The notes under the pieces: generated by a model
Seen by the model: the letters and a program-made list of their open reading frames with translations, nothing else
Databases searched by the model: none
Told to the model about the DNA's origin: nothing
Made by a program: the position numbers and the translations under genes
In this document: in pieces, positions 46,603 through 55,560 of the stretch
How positions within the stretch are numbered: position 1 is the stretch's first letter
Layout: every line of letters starts with the position of its first letter
Assembly: GCF_002135205.1 (NCBI RefSeq)
Contig: NZ_NEFZ01000011.1
Location: 43,808-107,807, forward strand
Reading direction: 5' to 3'
DNA length: 64,000 bases
From: Acinetobacter sp. ANC 4204
GTDB lineage: Bacteria > Pseudomonadota > Gammaproteobacteria > Pseudomonadales > Moraxellaceae

Positions 46603-47568
46603 ATGAGCACTTCTCGAGCACAGTTCTGGATCAAAACAAGCGTTCTTTCTGCAGCAGTCGTGAGTGCCATGATGTTATCTGGATGTGGGAAAAAAGAAGC
46701 TGAGACCGTCACACTCAATATTGGCTTTCAAAAATATGGCATTTTGCCCATCGTCAAAGAGCGTGGCACTTTAGAAACGGTGCTTAAAGCACAAAATGTC
46801 CAAGTCAAATGGGTCGAGTTTCCTGCAGGTCCACAGCTCCTCGAAGGTTTAAATGTCGGCAGTGTAGTCTTTGGGGAAGCGGGGGAAGCGCCTCCGATTT
46901 TTGCACAAGCTGCAAATTCGAACTTGGTTTACATTGCCAACCAACCTGCTGCACCTAAAGCAGAAGCACTGATCGTACAAAAAGACTCAAAGATTCAGAG
47001 CATTCAAGATTTAAAAGGCAAACGGATTGCACTCAACAAAGGTTCAAATGTGCATTACCTGCTACTCAAAGTGTTAGAAGCGAATAACCTGAAACTTTCT
47101 GATATTGAAGCGGTGTATCTTCCGCCATCGGATGCACGTGCCGCATTTGAACGTGGTGCAGTTGACGCTTGGGTCATTTGGGATCCCTTCTTTGCTGCCG
47201 CTGAACACCAAATCTCAGCACGTGTGATTGCTACCGGAGAAAACTTGGTGAGTAATCATCAGTTCTATTTGGCCGATCGTAAGTTTGCCGAAACCTATCC
47301 AGAAGTTTTAAAAACAGTCGTCAATGAACTCAACACCACCACACAGTGGGTCGAACAAAATCAACAACAAGCAGCCAAATTGTTAGAAAAACCGACAGGC
47401 TTGTCTTTAGACATTTTACAAACCTCGATTGGTCGTATGGGCTTTGGCGTTCAACCTATTTCAGCCGAAGTCGCAAAAAAACAGCAGTACGTTGCGGATG
47501 CTTTCTATCAACAAAAACTCATTCCGAACCAGCTGAATATTGACGCTGCCATTATTAAACAAAAATAA
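46603..47568 (+). CDS. ssuA: Alkanesulfonate ABC transporter substrate-binding lipoprotein
   Basis: Periplasmic binding component for aliphatic sulfonates, 321 residues. A lipoprotein signal ends in LSGC; the SsuA-type fold shows TLNIGFQKYGILPIVKER, WVEFPAGPQLLEGLNVG, APPIFAQAA, IQDLKGKRIALNKGSN and VYLPPSDARAAFERGAVDAWVIWDPF. The ATG at 46603 is eleven bases after GGAG; the in-frame ATG at 46594 is only two bases away and less likely. A paralogue follows after 10 bp, so the operon has two binding proteins. Confidence 0.9.
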   Translation: MSTSRAQFWIKTSVLSAAVVSAMMLSGCGKKEAETVTLNIGFQKYGILPIVKERGTLETVLKAQNVQVKWVEFPAGPQLLEGLNVGSVVFGEAGEAPPIFAQAANSNLVYIANQPAAPKAEALIVQKDSKIQSIQDLKGKRIALNKGSNVHYLLLKVLEANNLKLSDIEAVYLPPSDARAAFERGAVDAWVIWDPFFAAAEHQISARVIATGENLVSNHQFYLADRKFAETYPEVLKTVVNELNTTTQWVEQNQQQAAKLLEKPTGLSLDILQTSIGRMGFGVQPISAEVAKKQQYVADAFYQQKLIPNQLNIDAAIIKQK

Positions 47569-47578
47569 CGAGATCATT

Positions 47579-48574
47579 ATGAAAACACTTAAAATAGTTT
47601 CCAGTATTGGCATCGTCACCTTGAGTCTGGGACTCGGGGCATGCCAAAAGCAAGACACGGCAGCAACAAATACTTCTGAAAAGCAGGCAGCAGATCCAGT
47701 TAAAACCCTGTCGATTGGCTATCAAAAGTCGTCTTTGAACCTGTTGGTCGCACGTGAGCAAAAATTATTTGAGCAACAATTTCCTCAAGCCAAAATTGAA
47801 TGGAAAGAATTCCCCGCTGGGCCACAAATGCTAGAAGCCTTGGCCGTCGGTGCAGTTGATTTTGGCTCAGTGGGCAATACCCCACCAATCTTTGCCCAAG
47901 CTGCTGACAAAGAACTCAGTTATGTCGGTTATGAACAAGTTCCAGCCAATGCTCAAGCGCTGTTGATTGCTAAAAATAGTTCCATTGATTCAATTCAAGA
48001 CCTAAAAGGCAAGCGGATTGCGGTACAACGCGGCTCAAGCGCGCGTGAGTTACTGGCGAAAGTTCTACAAAAAGCAGGACTCAGCTGGCAGGACATTCAA
48101 CCAATTTGGCTGCCCCCTGCGGATGCACGTGCCGCGTTTGATAAACAATCCATCGATGCATGGGCCATTTGGGAACCCTACCTCAGTGCAGCAGAGCAGG
48201 ATGCACAGGCCAAAGTCTTGATTGATGGCACAGCATTTCCGCAAACCTATTCTTTTTATATTGGCAACCCGAAATTCATTCAGACCTACCCTGAAGCCAC
48301 CGCTCAGTTCATTCATGGGCTGAATCAGGCCGATCAATGGGTACTAAAAAACCAAGCACAAGCACTTTTGGTCTATACCCAAAGTACGGGTTTACAGCCT
48401 TCTATTGCTCAACGGGTCATCGACAAACGTCTGAAGCCTTCACCGATTCAAACCCTGACGCCTGAAGTGGTGCAAGCACAACAACAAATTGCGGACTTGT
48501 TCCAACAGGTCCAGCTCATTCCGAAACACATTCAAGTTCAAAGTACCGTTTGGGTTGCACCGAGCAAACCTTAA
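47579..48574 (+). CDS. ssuA: Alkanesulfonate ABC transporter substrate-binding lipoprotein, second copy
   Basis: A 331-residue paralogue of the preceding gene with its own lipobox (GLGAC) and the same landmarks: LSIGYQKSSLNLLVARE, WKEFPAGPQMLEALAVG, TPPIFAQAA, IQDLKGKRIAVQRGSS and IWLPPADARAAFDKQSIDAWAIWEPY. Divergence in ligand-contacting segments suggests a different range of sulfonates (or taurine-like compounds). It precedes ssuD by 26 bp. Confidence 0.9.
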   Translation: MKTLKIVSSIGIVTLSLGLGACQKQDTAATNTSEKQAADPVKTLSIGYQKSSLNLLVAREQKLFEQQFPQAKIEWKEFPAGPQMLEALAVGAVDFGSVGNTPPIFAQAADKELSYVGYEQVPANAQALLIAKNSSIDSIQDLKGKRIAVQRGSSARELLAKVLQKAGLSWQDIQPIWLPPADARAAFDKQSIDAWAIWEPYLSAAEQDAQAKVLIDGTAFPQTYSFYIGNPKFIQTYPEATAQFIHGLNQADQWVLKNQAQALLVYTQSTGLQPSIAQRVIDKRLKPSPIQTLTPEVVQAQQQIADLFQQVQLIPKHIQVQSTVWVAPSKP

Positions 48575-48600
48575 ACGACTCTATCTAAGGATTTTTTAAA

Positions 48601-49776
48601 ATGAAAATTTTCTGGTTTATCCCAACTCACGGTGACAGTCGCTACTTAGGTACCAGCAAAGGTGCTCGTCAAGTGGACCATGCCTATATGAAACAGATTG
48701 CGGTTGCCGTGGATAATTTGGGCTATGAAGGTGTGCTGATTCCAACAGGTCGTTCATGTGAAGACCCATGGTTGACCGCAGCCAGCCTGATTGATGCCAC
48801 GAAAAAATTAAAATTCCTAGTTGCACTGCGTCCAGGCGTGACCACTCCGGCACTGGCTGCACGGATGGCAGCCACCTTTGACCGTCTCTCCAATGGTCGG
48901 GTTTTATTGAACTTGGTGACAGGTGGCGATGAAAAAGAACTGCAAGGCGATGGCGTTTATGAAGACCACTCCACTCGCTATAAAACTGCCAATGAATACG
49001 TCAAAATTTGGCGTGAGATTTTAACCCGCTCCCATACAGGTGAAAGCTTTACCTTTCATGGCGAACGCCTAAACGTAGATAATGCAAAACTGCTATATCC
49101 ACCTGTGCAACAACCCTACCCTCCACTTTGGTTTGGCGGCTCATCGGATGATGCCATCGAGTTAGCCACTGATCAGGTTGACACTTATCTGACATGGGGC
49201 GAACCTCCTGCTGCTGTTAAAGACAAAATTGACACTGTCCGTGCCAAAGCCGAAGCTAAAGGCCGTACGCTCAACTATGGCATACGTCTGCATGTGATTG
49301 TGCGTGAAACCAATGAACAAGCATGGCAAGCGGCGGAAGAGCTCATCCAGTATGTCGATGATGCCACCATTGCTGCAGCACAGGCCAAATTTAAGAGCAT
49401 GGACTCGGTCGGTCAACGTCGCATGGCTGAACTACACAATGGTGACCGCAGCAAACTTGAAGTGTCTCCCAACCTTTGGGCAGGCGTAGGTCTGGTTCGT
49501 GGGGGTGCAGGTACGGCATTGGTTGGCGACCCTGAAACGGTTGCAGCCCGTATTCAAGAATATGCCGACTTGGGCATCAGCACCTTTATTTTCTCAGGCT
49601 ATCCACATCTTGAAGAGTCGATTCGTTTTGCCGAGTTGGTGTTTCCACTCCTGCCGCTCGAAACTCAAGCAAAGTTAGCACAACCAAATTTAACAGGCCC
49701 CTTTGGTGAGATTGTGGCAAACAACTACACACCCGATGAAAACAAAAAAACCAAAGTGATTCAGGAGCCTGCCTAA
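48601..49776 (+). CDS. ssuD: FMNH2-dependent alkanesulfonate monooxygenase
   Basis: Cleaves the C-S bond of alkanesulfonates, giving aldehyde and sulfite, using FMNH2 from a separate reductase. The 391-residue luciferase-like TIM barrel has [23 protein letters not shown] with the conserved Cys53, [10 protein letters not shown] and [10 protein letters not shown] with the catalytic Arg/His pair. The stop overlaps the ssuC start by one base (TAATG). No ssuE reductase is in the operon. Confidence 0.97.
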   Translation: MKIFWFIPTHGDSRYLGTSKGARQVDHAYMKQIAVAVDNLGYEGVLIPTGRSCEDPWLTAASLIDATKKLKFLVALRPGVTTPALAARMAATFDRLSNGRVLLNLVTGGDEKELQGDGVYEDHSTRYKTANEYVKIWREILTRSHTGESFTFHGERLNVDNAKLLYPPVQQPYPPLWFGGSSDDAIELATDQVDTYLTWGEPPAAVKDKIDTVRAKAEAKGRTLNYGIRLHVIVRETNEQAWQAAEELIQYVDDATIAAAQAKFKSMDSVGQRRMAELHNGDRSKLEVSPNLWAGVGLVRGGAGTALVGDPETVAARIQEYADLGISTFIFSGYPHLEESIRFAELVFPLLPLETQAKLAQPNLTGPFGEIVANNYTPDENKKTKVIQEPA

Positions 49777-50591
49777 TGTCCAAAATCGTTTCAGTGCAAA
49801 CCCTCCAGCAGGAAAAGGTTTCACGTGGAACTCAGTTGGGGCAGCTATTGCTGCCTTGGCTCTTTCCTATCGGCTTGATTGTGCTTTGGCAAATTGCCTC
49901 CAGCACAGGACTTTTAGAAAGTCGGATTTTACCTGCACCAACGGCAGTAGTTACTGCTTTTTGGCACCTGCTACTGAGTGGTGAACTATGGAAGCATGTG
50001 CAAGTCAGTGCAGGCCGTGCCTTACTCGGCCTGTTGGTGGGTGGGGGTTTAGGGCTCTTTCTGGGTTTGTTAAATGGTTCATCGAAAACGGCGTCAACCC
50101 TGCTCGACACCACCCTACAAATGATCCGAAACATTCCTGCACTGGCACTTATTCCGTTGGTGATCTTATGGTTCGGGATTGATGAAACCGCCAAGCTGTT
50201 CTTGGTTGCGGTCGGGGTCTTTTTCCCCATTTACATTAACACCTATCACGGTATACGTTCGGTAGATCCACAACTGATTGAAATGGGGAAAAGCTATGGT
50301 TTGACCCGTTGGCAACTGTATAAAGAAATTATTTTACCGGGTGCGATGCCCTCTATTTTGGTCGGACTGCGCTTTTCACTGGGTTTAGTGTGGGTTCTGC
50401 TGATCGTTGCCGAAACCATTTCAGCCCAAGCCGGCATCGGTTATATGACCATGAATGCACGTGAATTTTTACAGACTGACATCGTTTTGGTGGGGATTTT
50501 ACTGTATGCCCTACTTGGAAAATTGGCTGATGTACTGGCCGTCACATTAGAAAAATACCTGCTGCGCTGGCATGCAGGATACCAAAAATAA
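49776..50591 (+). CDS. ssuC: Alkanesulfonate ABC transporter permease
   Basis: Inner-membrane permease of 271 residues with about six hydrophobic segments and the ABC-docking EAA-type loop ([25 protein letters not shown], about 168-192). It is coupled to ssuD by a one-base overlap and followed by the ATPase gene ssuB after 10 bp. Confidence 0.95.
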   Translation: MSKIVSVQTLQQEKVSRGTQLGQLLLPWLFPIGLIVLWQIASSTGLLESRILPAPTAVVTAFWHLLLSGELWKHVQVSAGRALLGLLVGGGLGLFLGLLNGSSKTASTLLDTTLQMIRNIPALALIPLVILWFGIDETAKLFLVAVGVFFPIYINTYHGIRSVDPQLIEMGKSYGLTRWQLYKEIILPGAMPSILVGLRFSLGLVWVLLIVAETISAQAGIGYMTMNAREFLQTDIVLVGILLYALLGKLADVLAVTLEKYLLRWHAGYQK

Positions 50592-50601
50592 GGAGTCTGA
50601 G

Positions 50602-51402
50602 ATGACTGATTTAAGCCTTGGTCGCCATGCCAATATTCCGTCGCCGCCAAATCACAATCAAGACATTAACCCTCAAGCGGTGCTTGGGGCCGAAATTATT
50701 ATCGAACAACTGCATAAGTTTTATGGTTCAGTTAAAGTCCTTGAAGACTTAGATCTGCATATTCAGCCGGGTGAGTTTTTAGCCATTGTCGGACGCAGTG
50801 GTTGTGGTAAAAGTACCCTCCTGCGCCTGATTGCCAACTTAGAACAACAAAGCTACGGCGAAATTAAGTTTAAGTCCGCACGACACCTCCGCGAAGGGAT
50901 TACCACAGACGATATACGGGTCATGTTCCAAGATCCACGACTGCTGCCATGGCGCTCCATTGAACAAAACGTACAACTGGGGTTGCCGAAACAACAACAT
51001 GCCACTGCCTCGGGTTTGCTTGAAAAAGTCGGACTCAAAGAAAAAGCGGGACTTTGGCCTTCACAGCTCTCTGGGGGACAGCGTCAACGGACCGCTTTGG
51101 CACGGGCTTTATCGCATAAACCACGGATTTTATTGCTCGATGAACCTTTGGGAGCACTCGATGCCTTAACCCGCTTAGACATGCAGAATTTGATTGAAAA
51201 ATTATGGACGGAACAAGGCTTTACCGCCATATTAGTCACCCATGATGTTAGTGAGGCTGTTCAACTGGCCGATCGAATCATTTTGCTGGACCGTGGCCAT
51301 ATTGCCAAAGAGTTTCAAGTCGACCTGCCTCGCCCTCGCATCAAAGATATGCAGTTCAACATCCTTGAACAGCAGGTGTTAAATGCGGTTTTAGCCACAT
51401 AA
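50602..51402 (+). CDS. ssuB: Alkanesulfonate ABC transporter ATP-binding protein
   Basis: ATPase of the sulfonate importer, 266 residues: Walker [14 protein letters not shown]-loop [11 protein letters not shown], signature LSGGQRQR, Walker [13 protein letters not shown] and the switch VTHDVSEA. The ATG at 50602 follows AGGAG by six bases; an earlier in-frame ATG lies inside ssuC. It closes the ssu operon and a terminator follows. Confidence 0.95.
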   Translation: MTDLSLGRHANIPSPPNHNQDINPQAVLGAEIIIEQLHKFYGSVKVLEDLDLHIQPGEFLAIVGRSGCGKSTLLRLIANLEQQSYGEIKFKSARHLREGITTDDIRVMFQDPRLLPWRSIEQNVQLGLPKQQHATASGLLEKVGLKEKAGLWPSQLSGGQRQRTALARALSHKPRILLLDEPLGALDALTRLDMQNLIEKLWTEQGFTAILVTHDVSEAVQLADRIILLDRGHIAKEFQVDLPRPRIKDMQFNILEQQVLNAVLAT

Positions 51403-51409
51403 GTAGACT

Positions 51410-51444
51410 AAAAAATCCTTAGTTTGGGGCGCTAAGGATTTTTT
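51410..51444 (+). terminator. ssu operon terminator
   Basis: AAAAAATCCTTAG and CTAAGGATTTTTT form a 13-bp perfect stem with a nine-base loop, eight bases after the ssuB stop. Confidence 0.92.
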
Positions 51445-51689
51445 ATGCTGAATTTCAGTAAAAAAACACAAGACCATCATATGAATTGAGCATACTTTAT
51501 TTTAAATAATGTAATAAATTTCACGTTATTTTTATCAAAACATGCCACTTCACATTGAATCATTTCATATAGTTTAGACAAAATAGTTTTTATATAATTA
51601 TATTTTATTGGACAACTTTTAGAATTTATCGCAATTTAAGAGCCAATCTACAGAATAAATGATCATTATTCAAAAAATTAAATTTCCAC

Positions 51690-51722
51690 TTTGTGCACAA
51701 ATCTGATGATTTGCCGTACAAT
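51690..51722 (+). promoter_or_regulatory. Palindrome and -10 box upstream of the rutR-like gene
   Basis: In the 316-bp AT-rich gap 51445-51760 there is no gene. A perfect 12-bp palindrome TTTGTGCACAAA (51690-51701) lies where a -35 box would be for the -10 candidate TACAAT (51717-51722). This is a plausible autoregulatory operator for the TetR-family gene 60 bp downstream. Confidence 0.35.
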
Positions 51723-51760
51723 TTGTCCTTCCCCCTTTTTATTGTTTTTTAAATTAGAGA

Positions 51761-52399
51761 ATGGAACAGAAAAAGAGTACTCAAAAACGCCACCAGCTGC
51801 TGAATGCTGCATTAGATGTCTTCTCGCTCTATGGATTTAATGGAGCAAGCTTAGATGAAATCGCACAGATTGCTGAAATGCACAAATCGAATATTTTCTA
51901 TTACTATGAAAATAAAGAAGCTTTGTACGTTGAAGTTTTAACGACGGTTTTACAAAAATGGTTAGCCCCACTACAAATGTTAGAAGCTGACTTAGAGCCG
52001 GAAGAAGCGATCACCAACTACTTATTGCAAAAGATTGAGGTTTCTCGGACTCAACCGAAAGCGTCTCGCTTGTTTGCGTTAGAAGTGATCCAAGGAGCTC
52101 CGCATATTTTGGAAATCCTTAAAGGGCCTTTAAAGAAGTTGGTCAAACGTAAAGCCAAAGTCATTAGCAATTGGCAAGAGCAAGGTAAAATTTCAACTGA
52201 AATAGACCCTGAGCTGTTAATCCTCAACATTTGGGCATTAACACAAAACTATGCTGATTTTGCCACGCAAATGGAAATGGTAACAGGTAAAACCCTACGT
52301 AACCGCAGTATGCAACAACGAGTCATTCAACATACCGTGCATATGATGCTGTATGGCGTGATCCCGCGAACACCGTCTGCATTATTCAAAGCTGAGTAA
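51761..52399 (+). CDS. rutR: TetR-family regulator, RutR-like
   Basis: A 212-residue TetR repressor closely following E. coli RutR: helix-turn-helix with LNAALDVFSLYGFNGASLDEIAQ, NIFYYYENKEALYVEVL, then WLAPLQ, EVSRTQPKASRLFALEVIQGAPH and ALTQNYADFATQMEMVTGKTLR in the ligand domain. RutR senses uracil and controls pyrimidine-related genes. No rut operon is in the window, so the target and ligand are open. The symbol follows similarity. Confidence 0.78.
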   Translation: MEQKKSTQKRHQLLNAALDVFSLYGFNGASLDEIAQIAEMHKSNIFYYYENKEALYVEVLTTVLQKWLAPLQMLEADLEPEEAITNYLLQKIEVSRTQPKASRLFALEVIQGAPHILEILKGPLKKLVKRKAKVISNWQEQGKISTEIDPELLILNIWALTQNYADFATQMEMVTGKTLRNRSMQQRVIQHTVHMMLYGVIPRTPSALFKAE

Positions 52400-52409
52400 T
52401 TTTGGCATA

Positions 52410-52431
52410 CGACCATAGCACTCTATGGTCG
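52410..52431. terminator. Hairpin between convergent rutR and nucleosidase genes
   Basis: CGACCATAG-CACT-CTATGGTCG is a perfect 9-bp stem. It lacks a strong T run on either strand, so termination is plausible but not certain. Confidence 0.45.
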
Positions 52432-52459
52432 CCGAATTGAAAAAGACAGAATCAAAGCC

Positions 52460-53020
52460 TCAGATACTTTCAAATAATGCTAATAATTTCTGAGCTCCCA
52501 ATAACAAATTGTCTTCCCAGTCCAAATGCGCGGTGTCGTTGGCACCATCTGAAATATATTTGACCGAAATTAGGCGAACACCCTGTTTTTTACAGACCTT
52601 TGCCAGCGCATATCCTTCCATATCAACCAAATGACACGGTACTTTGGGTTCACCCGTTTCAAAGCTATCCCCTGTTCCACAGATGCCAGTGCGGAGTTGT
52701 TGGAAAAACGGTTCTAAATGAATTTCCGCAGGATGCATGGTGTCAAATGGGGTAAAACCGACAGCGAAACCCAGTGGAGAGACATCCATGTCGCGTTGTA
52801 CAAATTGAGAAACTTCAACCAATTCATGCTTATCAAAATAAGTACTGCCTGCTGTACCTAAATTAATCAGGGTTTTACAGCCTGTTTTTTGAATCACTTC
52901 AAATGCTTTATAGGCCGCGTTGACTTTACCAATACCGCTGTAATGGACTTCAATCCCTGCTTGCTCAAACAATCCTTTAGACTCATTCGGCAAAGCCATG
53001 ATTAGTGCAACATCCGACAT
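52460..53020 (-). CDS. Short MTA/SAH nucleosidase-like protein
   Basis: A 186-residue member of the PNP_UDP_1 nucleoside phosphorylase/nucleosidase fold. The expected catalytic positions remain: Glu in ALPNESKGL (residue 13), NLGTAGS, VDMEGYALA with the substrate Glu, and SDGAND with the catalytic Asp. It is about 45 residues shorter than typical MtnN, with the middle of the domain compressed. It may be a 5'-methylthioadenosine/S-adenosylhomocysteine nucleosidase or act on a related nucleoside. GAG lies six bases upstream of the ATG. Confidence 0.75.
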   Translation of the reverse strand: MSDVALIMALPNESKGLFEQAGIEVHYSGIGKVNAAYKAFEVIQKTGCKTLINLGTAGSTYFDKHELVEVSQFVQRDMDVSPLGFAVGFTPFDTMHPAEIHLEPFFQQLRTGICGTGDSFETGEPKVPCHLVDMEGYALAKVCKKQGVRLISVKYISDGANDTAHLDWEDNLLLGAQKLLALFESI

Positions 53021-53152
53021 AAAATACTCAATTAACAGACTTCATGCGTGCCATTAGAAAACAAATCGATCCGAAAGAAAAGCGCCTGTGGTCTCTGCTC
53101 AAACAACCTACATAAGATCAGATGGCGCTTTAAACTGAAAGGATTGTAGACC

Positions 53153-54289
53153 TCATTTATACTGCTGTTCTAAATAGGTTTTTAAGCACGGCGAAAAGAA
53201 CAAATCCCCTTGATAAAAACCTTGTGCCGTCTTGGTTGCAACCAAACTCCATAACAACATCAGTATGGCTGCAAAAGCATAGCCAACAGCATACAGGAAG
53301 GCCAAATTGAGTTGTTGGGCTAGAGTTAAGATTGCCAGTGTATATACGCCCAATGGGAAGGTCAGTCCCCACCAACCCAAATTAAATGGTAAGTCCTGTT
53401 TGGCATGGTGCAAAGTCGTCAGTACCGCAATTCCCAACCACCACAGCCCAAAACCCAGCAGAATTAAACTGGCCAAAATTCCCGCCTGCTGAAATAACTG
53501 ACCCAGTTGTGCTAAGCCCAAACTCGCCATCAGCATCGGTGCCTGATGCCCCAAAACCAATAACGCCAAAGCAGCAGTCCCTATCGGTCCCAAAGCCAAC
53601 CAACTGCTGACCGCCAACTCTTTTTCAGGCAATTTATGTAAGACCAAACGCAACATTAAAATCGTTAAAATTGCAAAGGCAGGTAATACTGAAACACCCC
53701 ACAACACATAACTACCCAATAAAATCGCAACAGCATGAGTATCAGCTGCCAAATGCCCCAGCAATAAACCACCACTGCTGGCTGCAACTTCACAGGCCAC
53801 GATCGGCAATAACCACACCGCAGTCATCTGCTGTAAAGCATGCTCCTGATGTCTATACATGGCAAAAGGAACTGCCCACGCCACCAAGAGCGCCAAGACC
53901 ACATCGGCATACCAGAGCGTTTGGGCAATCTGTACAGCTGTGTCGCCATAAATAGGCTGACCATACTTTAAAAAGCCATTGAGGATGGTAGCCAGCGCCA
54001 TCGGGATCGTCCCTAAAAATAGACTCATGCTTGGATGTTGAAAAATCTGTTTGGCTTCGTGCGGATAAAATGCCCAACGTAAGCCATATAGCACACTAAA
54101 AAGTACGAACAGTAAAATATTGAAATACCACAGCCCTGTGCCGAATTGCCATGTGAATGCCTTTAACATCGGAAACTCTGATACAATTAATGCCACAACA
54201 CCTGTTCCCATACTGACAGTGAACCAGTTGGGGGTGAATTGACGGATCAGATTTTGCCGCTGTCCAAGTTGTGTAAATGGTTTTTGCAT
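53153..54289 (-). CDS. TDT-family transporter (TehA/SSU1-like)
   Basis: A 378-residue membrane protein of the tellurite-resistance/dicarboxylate transporter family. It begins NWFTVSMGTGVVALIV, the signature first helix of the family, and has ten hydrophobic segments. Members export tellurite-related anions, dicarboxylates or sulfite (yeast SSU1). A sulfite-efflux role is attractive because SsuD, encoded 3.4 kb away, releases sulfite, but the link is inference. The ATG at 54289 has GAGGA seven bases upstream; the frame is open to 54328. Confidence 0.8.
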   Translation of the reverse strand: MQKPFTQLGQRQNLIRQFTPNWFTVSMGTGVVALIVSEFPMLKAFTWQFGTGLWYFNILLFVLFSVLYGLRWAFYPHEAKQIFQHPSMSLFLGTIPMALATILNGFLKYGQPIYGDTAVQIAQTLWYADVVLALLVAWAVPFAMYRHQEHALQQMTAVWLLPIVACEVAASSGGLLLGHLAADTHAVAILLGSYVLWGVSVLPAFAILTILMLRLVLHKLPEKELAVSSWLALGPIGTAALALLVLGHQAPMLMASLGLAQLGQLFQQAGILASLILLGFGLWWLGIAVLTTLHHAKQDLPFNLGWWGLTFPLGVYTLAILTLAQQLNLAFLYAVGYAFAAILMLLWSLVATKTAQGFYQGDLFFSPCLKTYLEQQYK

Positions 54290-54344
54290 GAGTTGGTCCT
54301 CATTAGAAACTACATTTATACTAACCAAAACTATAAATAAGAAA

Positions 54345-54375
54345 AATTGATTAATTTACATTAAATAAATCAATT
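54345..54375. promoter_or_regulatory. Inverted repeat upstream of the TDT transporter gene
   Basis: Arms 54345-54358 and 54362-54375 match at 13 of 14 positions around the 3-base centre CAT (AATTGATT and AATCAATT at the outer ends). Its place 56 bp upstream of the transporter start suggests an operator. Confidence 0.3.
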
Positions 54376-54494
54376 AAAATGATATATGTGAACTTTCTAC
54401 GAAATTTTGCATTGTCAAAAAACAACCACAAGACGAATGCCCAAGAATATGGCAATATATAAGCCGTTATTTATTCTAAGCACTTGATTTGCCC

Positions 54495-55496
54495 ATGAAG
54501 CTGCTCCGTCTACATGCTTTGCCCTCACACTCTGAATTAGAAAAAACCGTTGTCACCATCGGTAATTTTGACGGGGTGCATTTGGGTCATCAAGCCATGA
54601 TTCATCAGCTCAAAGCCGTTGCAAAACAACACAACCTAAAAACAGTGGTGATGATTTTTGAGCCTCAACCACTTGAATTCTTTAAAGGTTATGATGCTCC
54701 ACCGCGTATTTCATCATTACGTGAAAAAGTCGAATATTTAACTGAGCTGGGTGTGGACTATATTGCGGTCGCGAAATTTGACAACAGCTTCCGCAGTTTA
54801 AGTGCAGAACAATTTGCCGATATTTTAAAAGAAAAACTCAATGCCCAAAGTTTGGTTTTAGGCGATGACTTTCACTTTGGTAAAAACCGCCAAGGCAACA
54901 GCGAATTTCTAGAAAACTATGGTTTTCAAGTCCACAATCTAGAAACCATCCTCTCAGCAGGTGAACGCGTCAGTTCAACTCGGATTCGCCAAACACTGGC
55001 CGCAGGGGACTTGGCGCTGGCTGCTCAGTTATTAGGGCGCCCTTATAGCATTACGGGTCGGGTACAATATGGCGACCAAATTGGCCGAACCCTTGATTTT
55101 CCAACTATTAATGTACGTTTAAACCGACATAAACCCTGTTTAAACGGCATTTATGGTGTAGATGTGATGTGTGAAACCACGTCTTTACGCGACAAAGTGA
55201 AAGCAGACCACCCTGATCGATTAGGGGTTGCAGGATATGACCATTCAGCGCTTTTTGGTGCGGGTCATGTCGGAACACGTCCAGCCATTCAACAAGCACA
55301 GCCAGAATGGCGATTAGAAGTACATTTCCCTGATGTTTCTGCTAATCTGTATGGCTTGTTAATGCGGGTCACTTTCTTGAACTACTTACATGGTGAAAAG
55401 AACTACCCTTCGCTGGAAGCACTAAAAGCGGGAATTGATGATGATGTGGTGAAACTGCTTGAGTTCCGCCAAAACACCCCCACATTTCCCTTTTAA
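54495..55496 (+). CDS. ribF: Bifunctional riboflavin kinase/FAD synthetase
   Basis: Converts riboflavin to FMN and FAD. The N-terminal FAD synthetase domain has VVTIGNFDGVHLGHQAM and VLGDDFHFGKNRQG, ending SSTRIRQTL; the C-terminal riboflavin kinase domain has GRTLDFPTINV and NGIYGVDV. 333 residues. In the kinase domain an extra segment (about 235-265, SLRDKVKADHPDRLGVAGYDHSA region) is present. The ATG at 54495 gives the family start. It precedes ileS by 64 bp, a common gammaproteobacterial order. Confidence 0.96.
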   Translation: MKLLRLHALPSHSELEKTVVTIGNFDGVHLGHQAMIHQLKAVAKQHNLKTVVMIFEPQPLEFFKGYDAPPRISSLREKVEYLTELGVDYIAVAKFDNSFRSLSAEQFADILKEKLNAQSLVLGDDFHFGKNRQGNSEFLENYGFQVHNLETILSAGERVSSTRIRQTLAAGDLALAAQLLGRPYSITGRVQYGDQIGRTLDFPTINVRLNRHKPCLNGIYGVDVMCETTSLRDKVKADHPDRLGVAGYDHSALFGAGHVGTRPAIQQAQPEWRLEVHFPDVSANLYGLLMRVTFLNYLHGEKNYPSLEALKAGIDDDVVKLLEFRQNTPTFPF

Positions 55497-55560
55497 ATAC
55501 CAATCAATTTTATGTAAAACGCGTCAGCCGAGCCGCTGATTAAACTGGAAGACATCTTGC

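Noticed and set aside
49832..50230. A 132-codon open frame antisense to ssuC
   Set aside because: Shadow of the ABC permease; proline- and serine-rich translation without family features.
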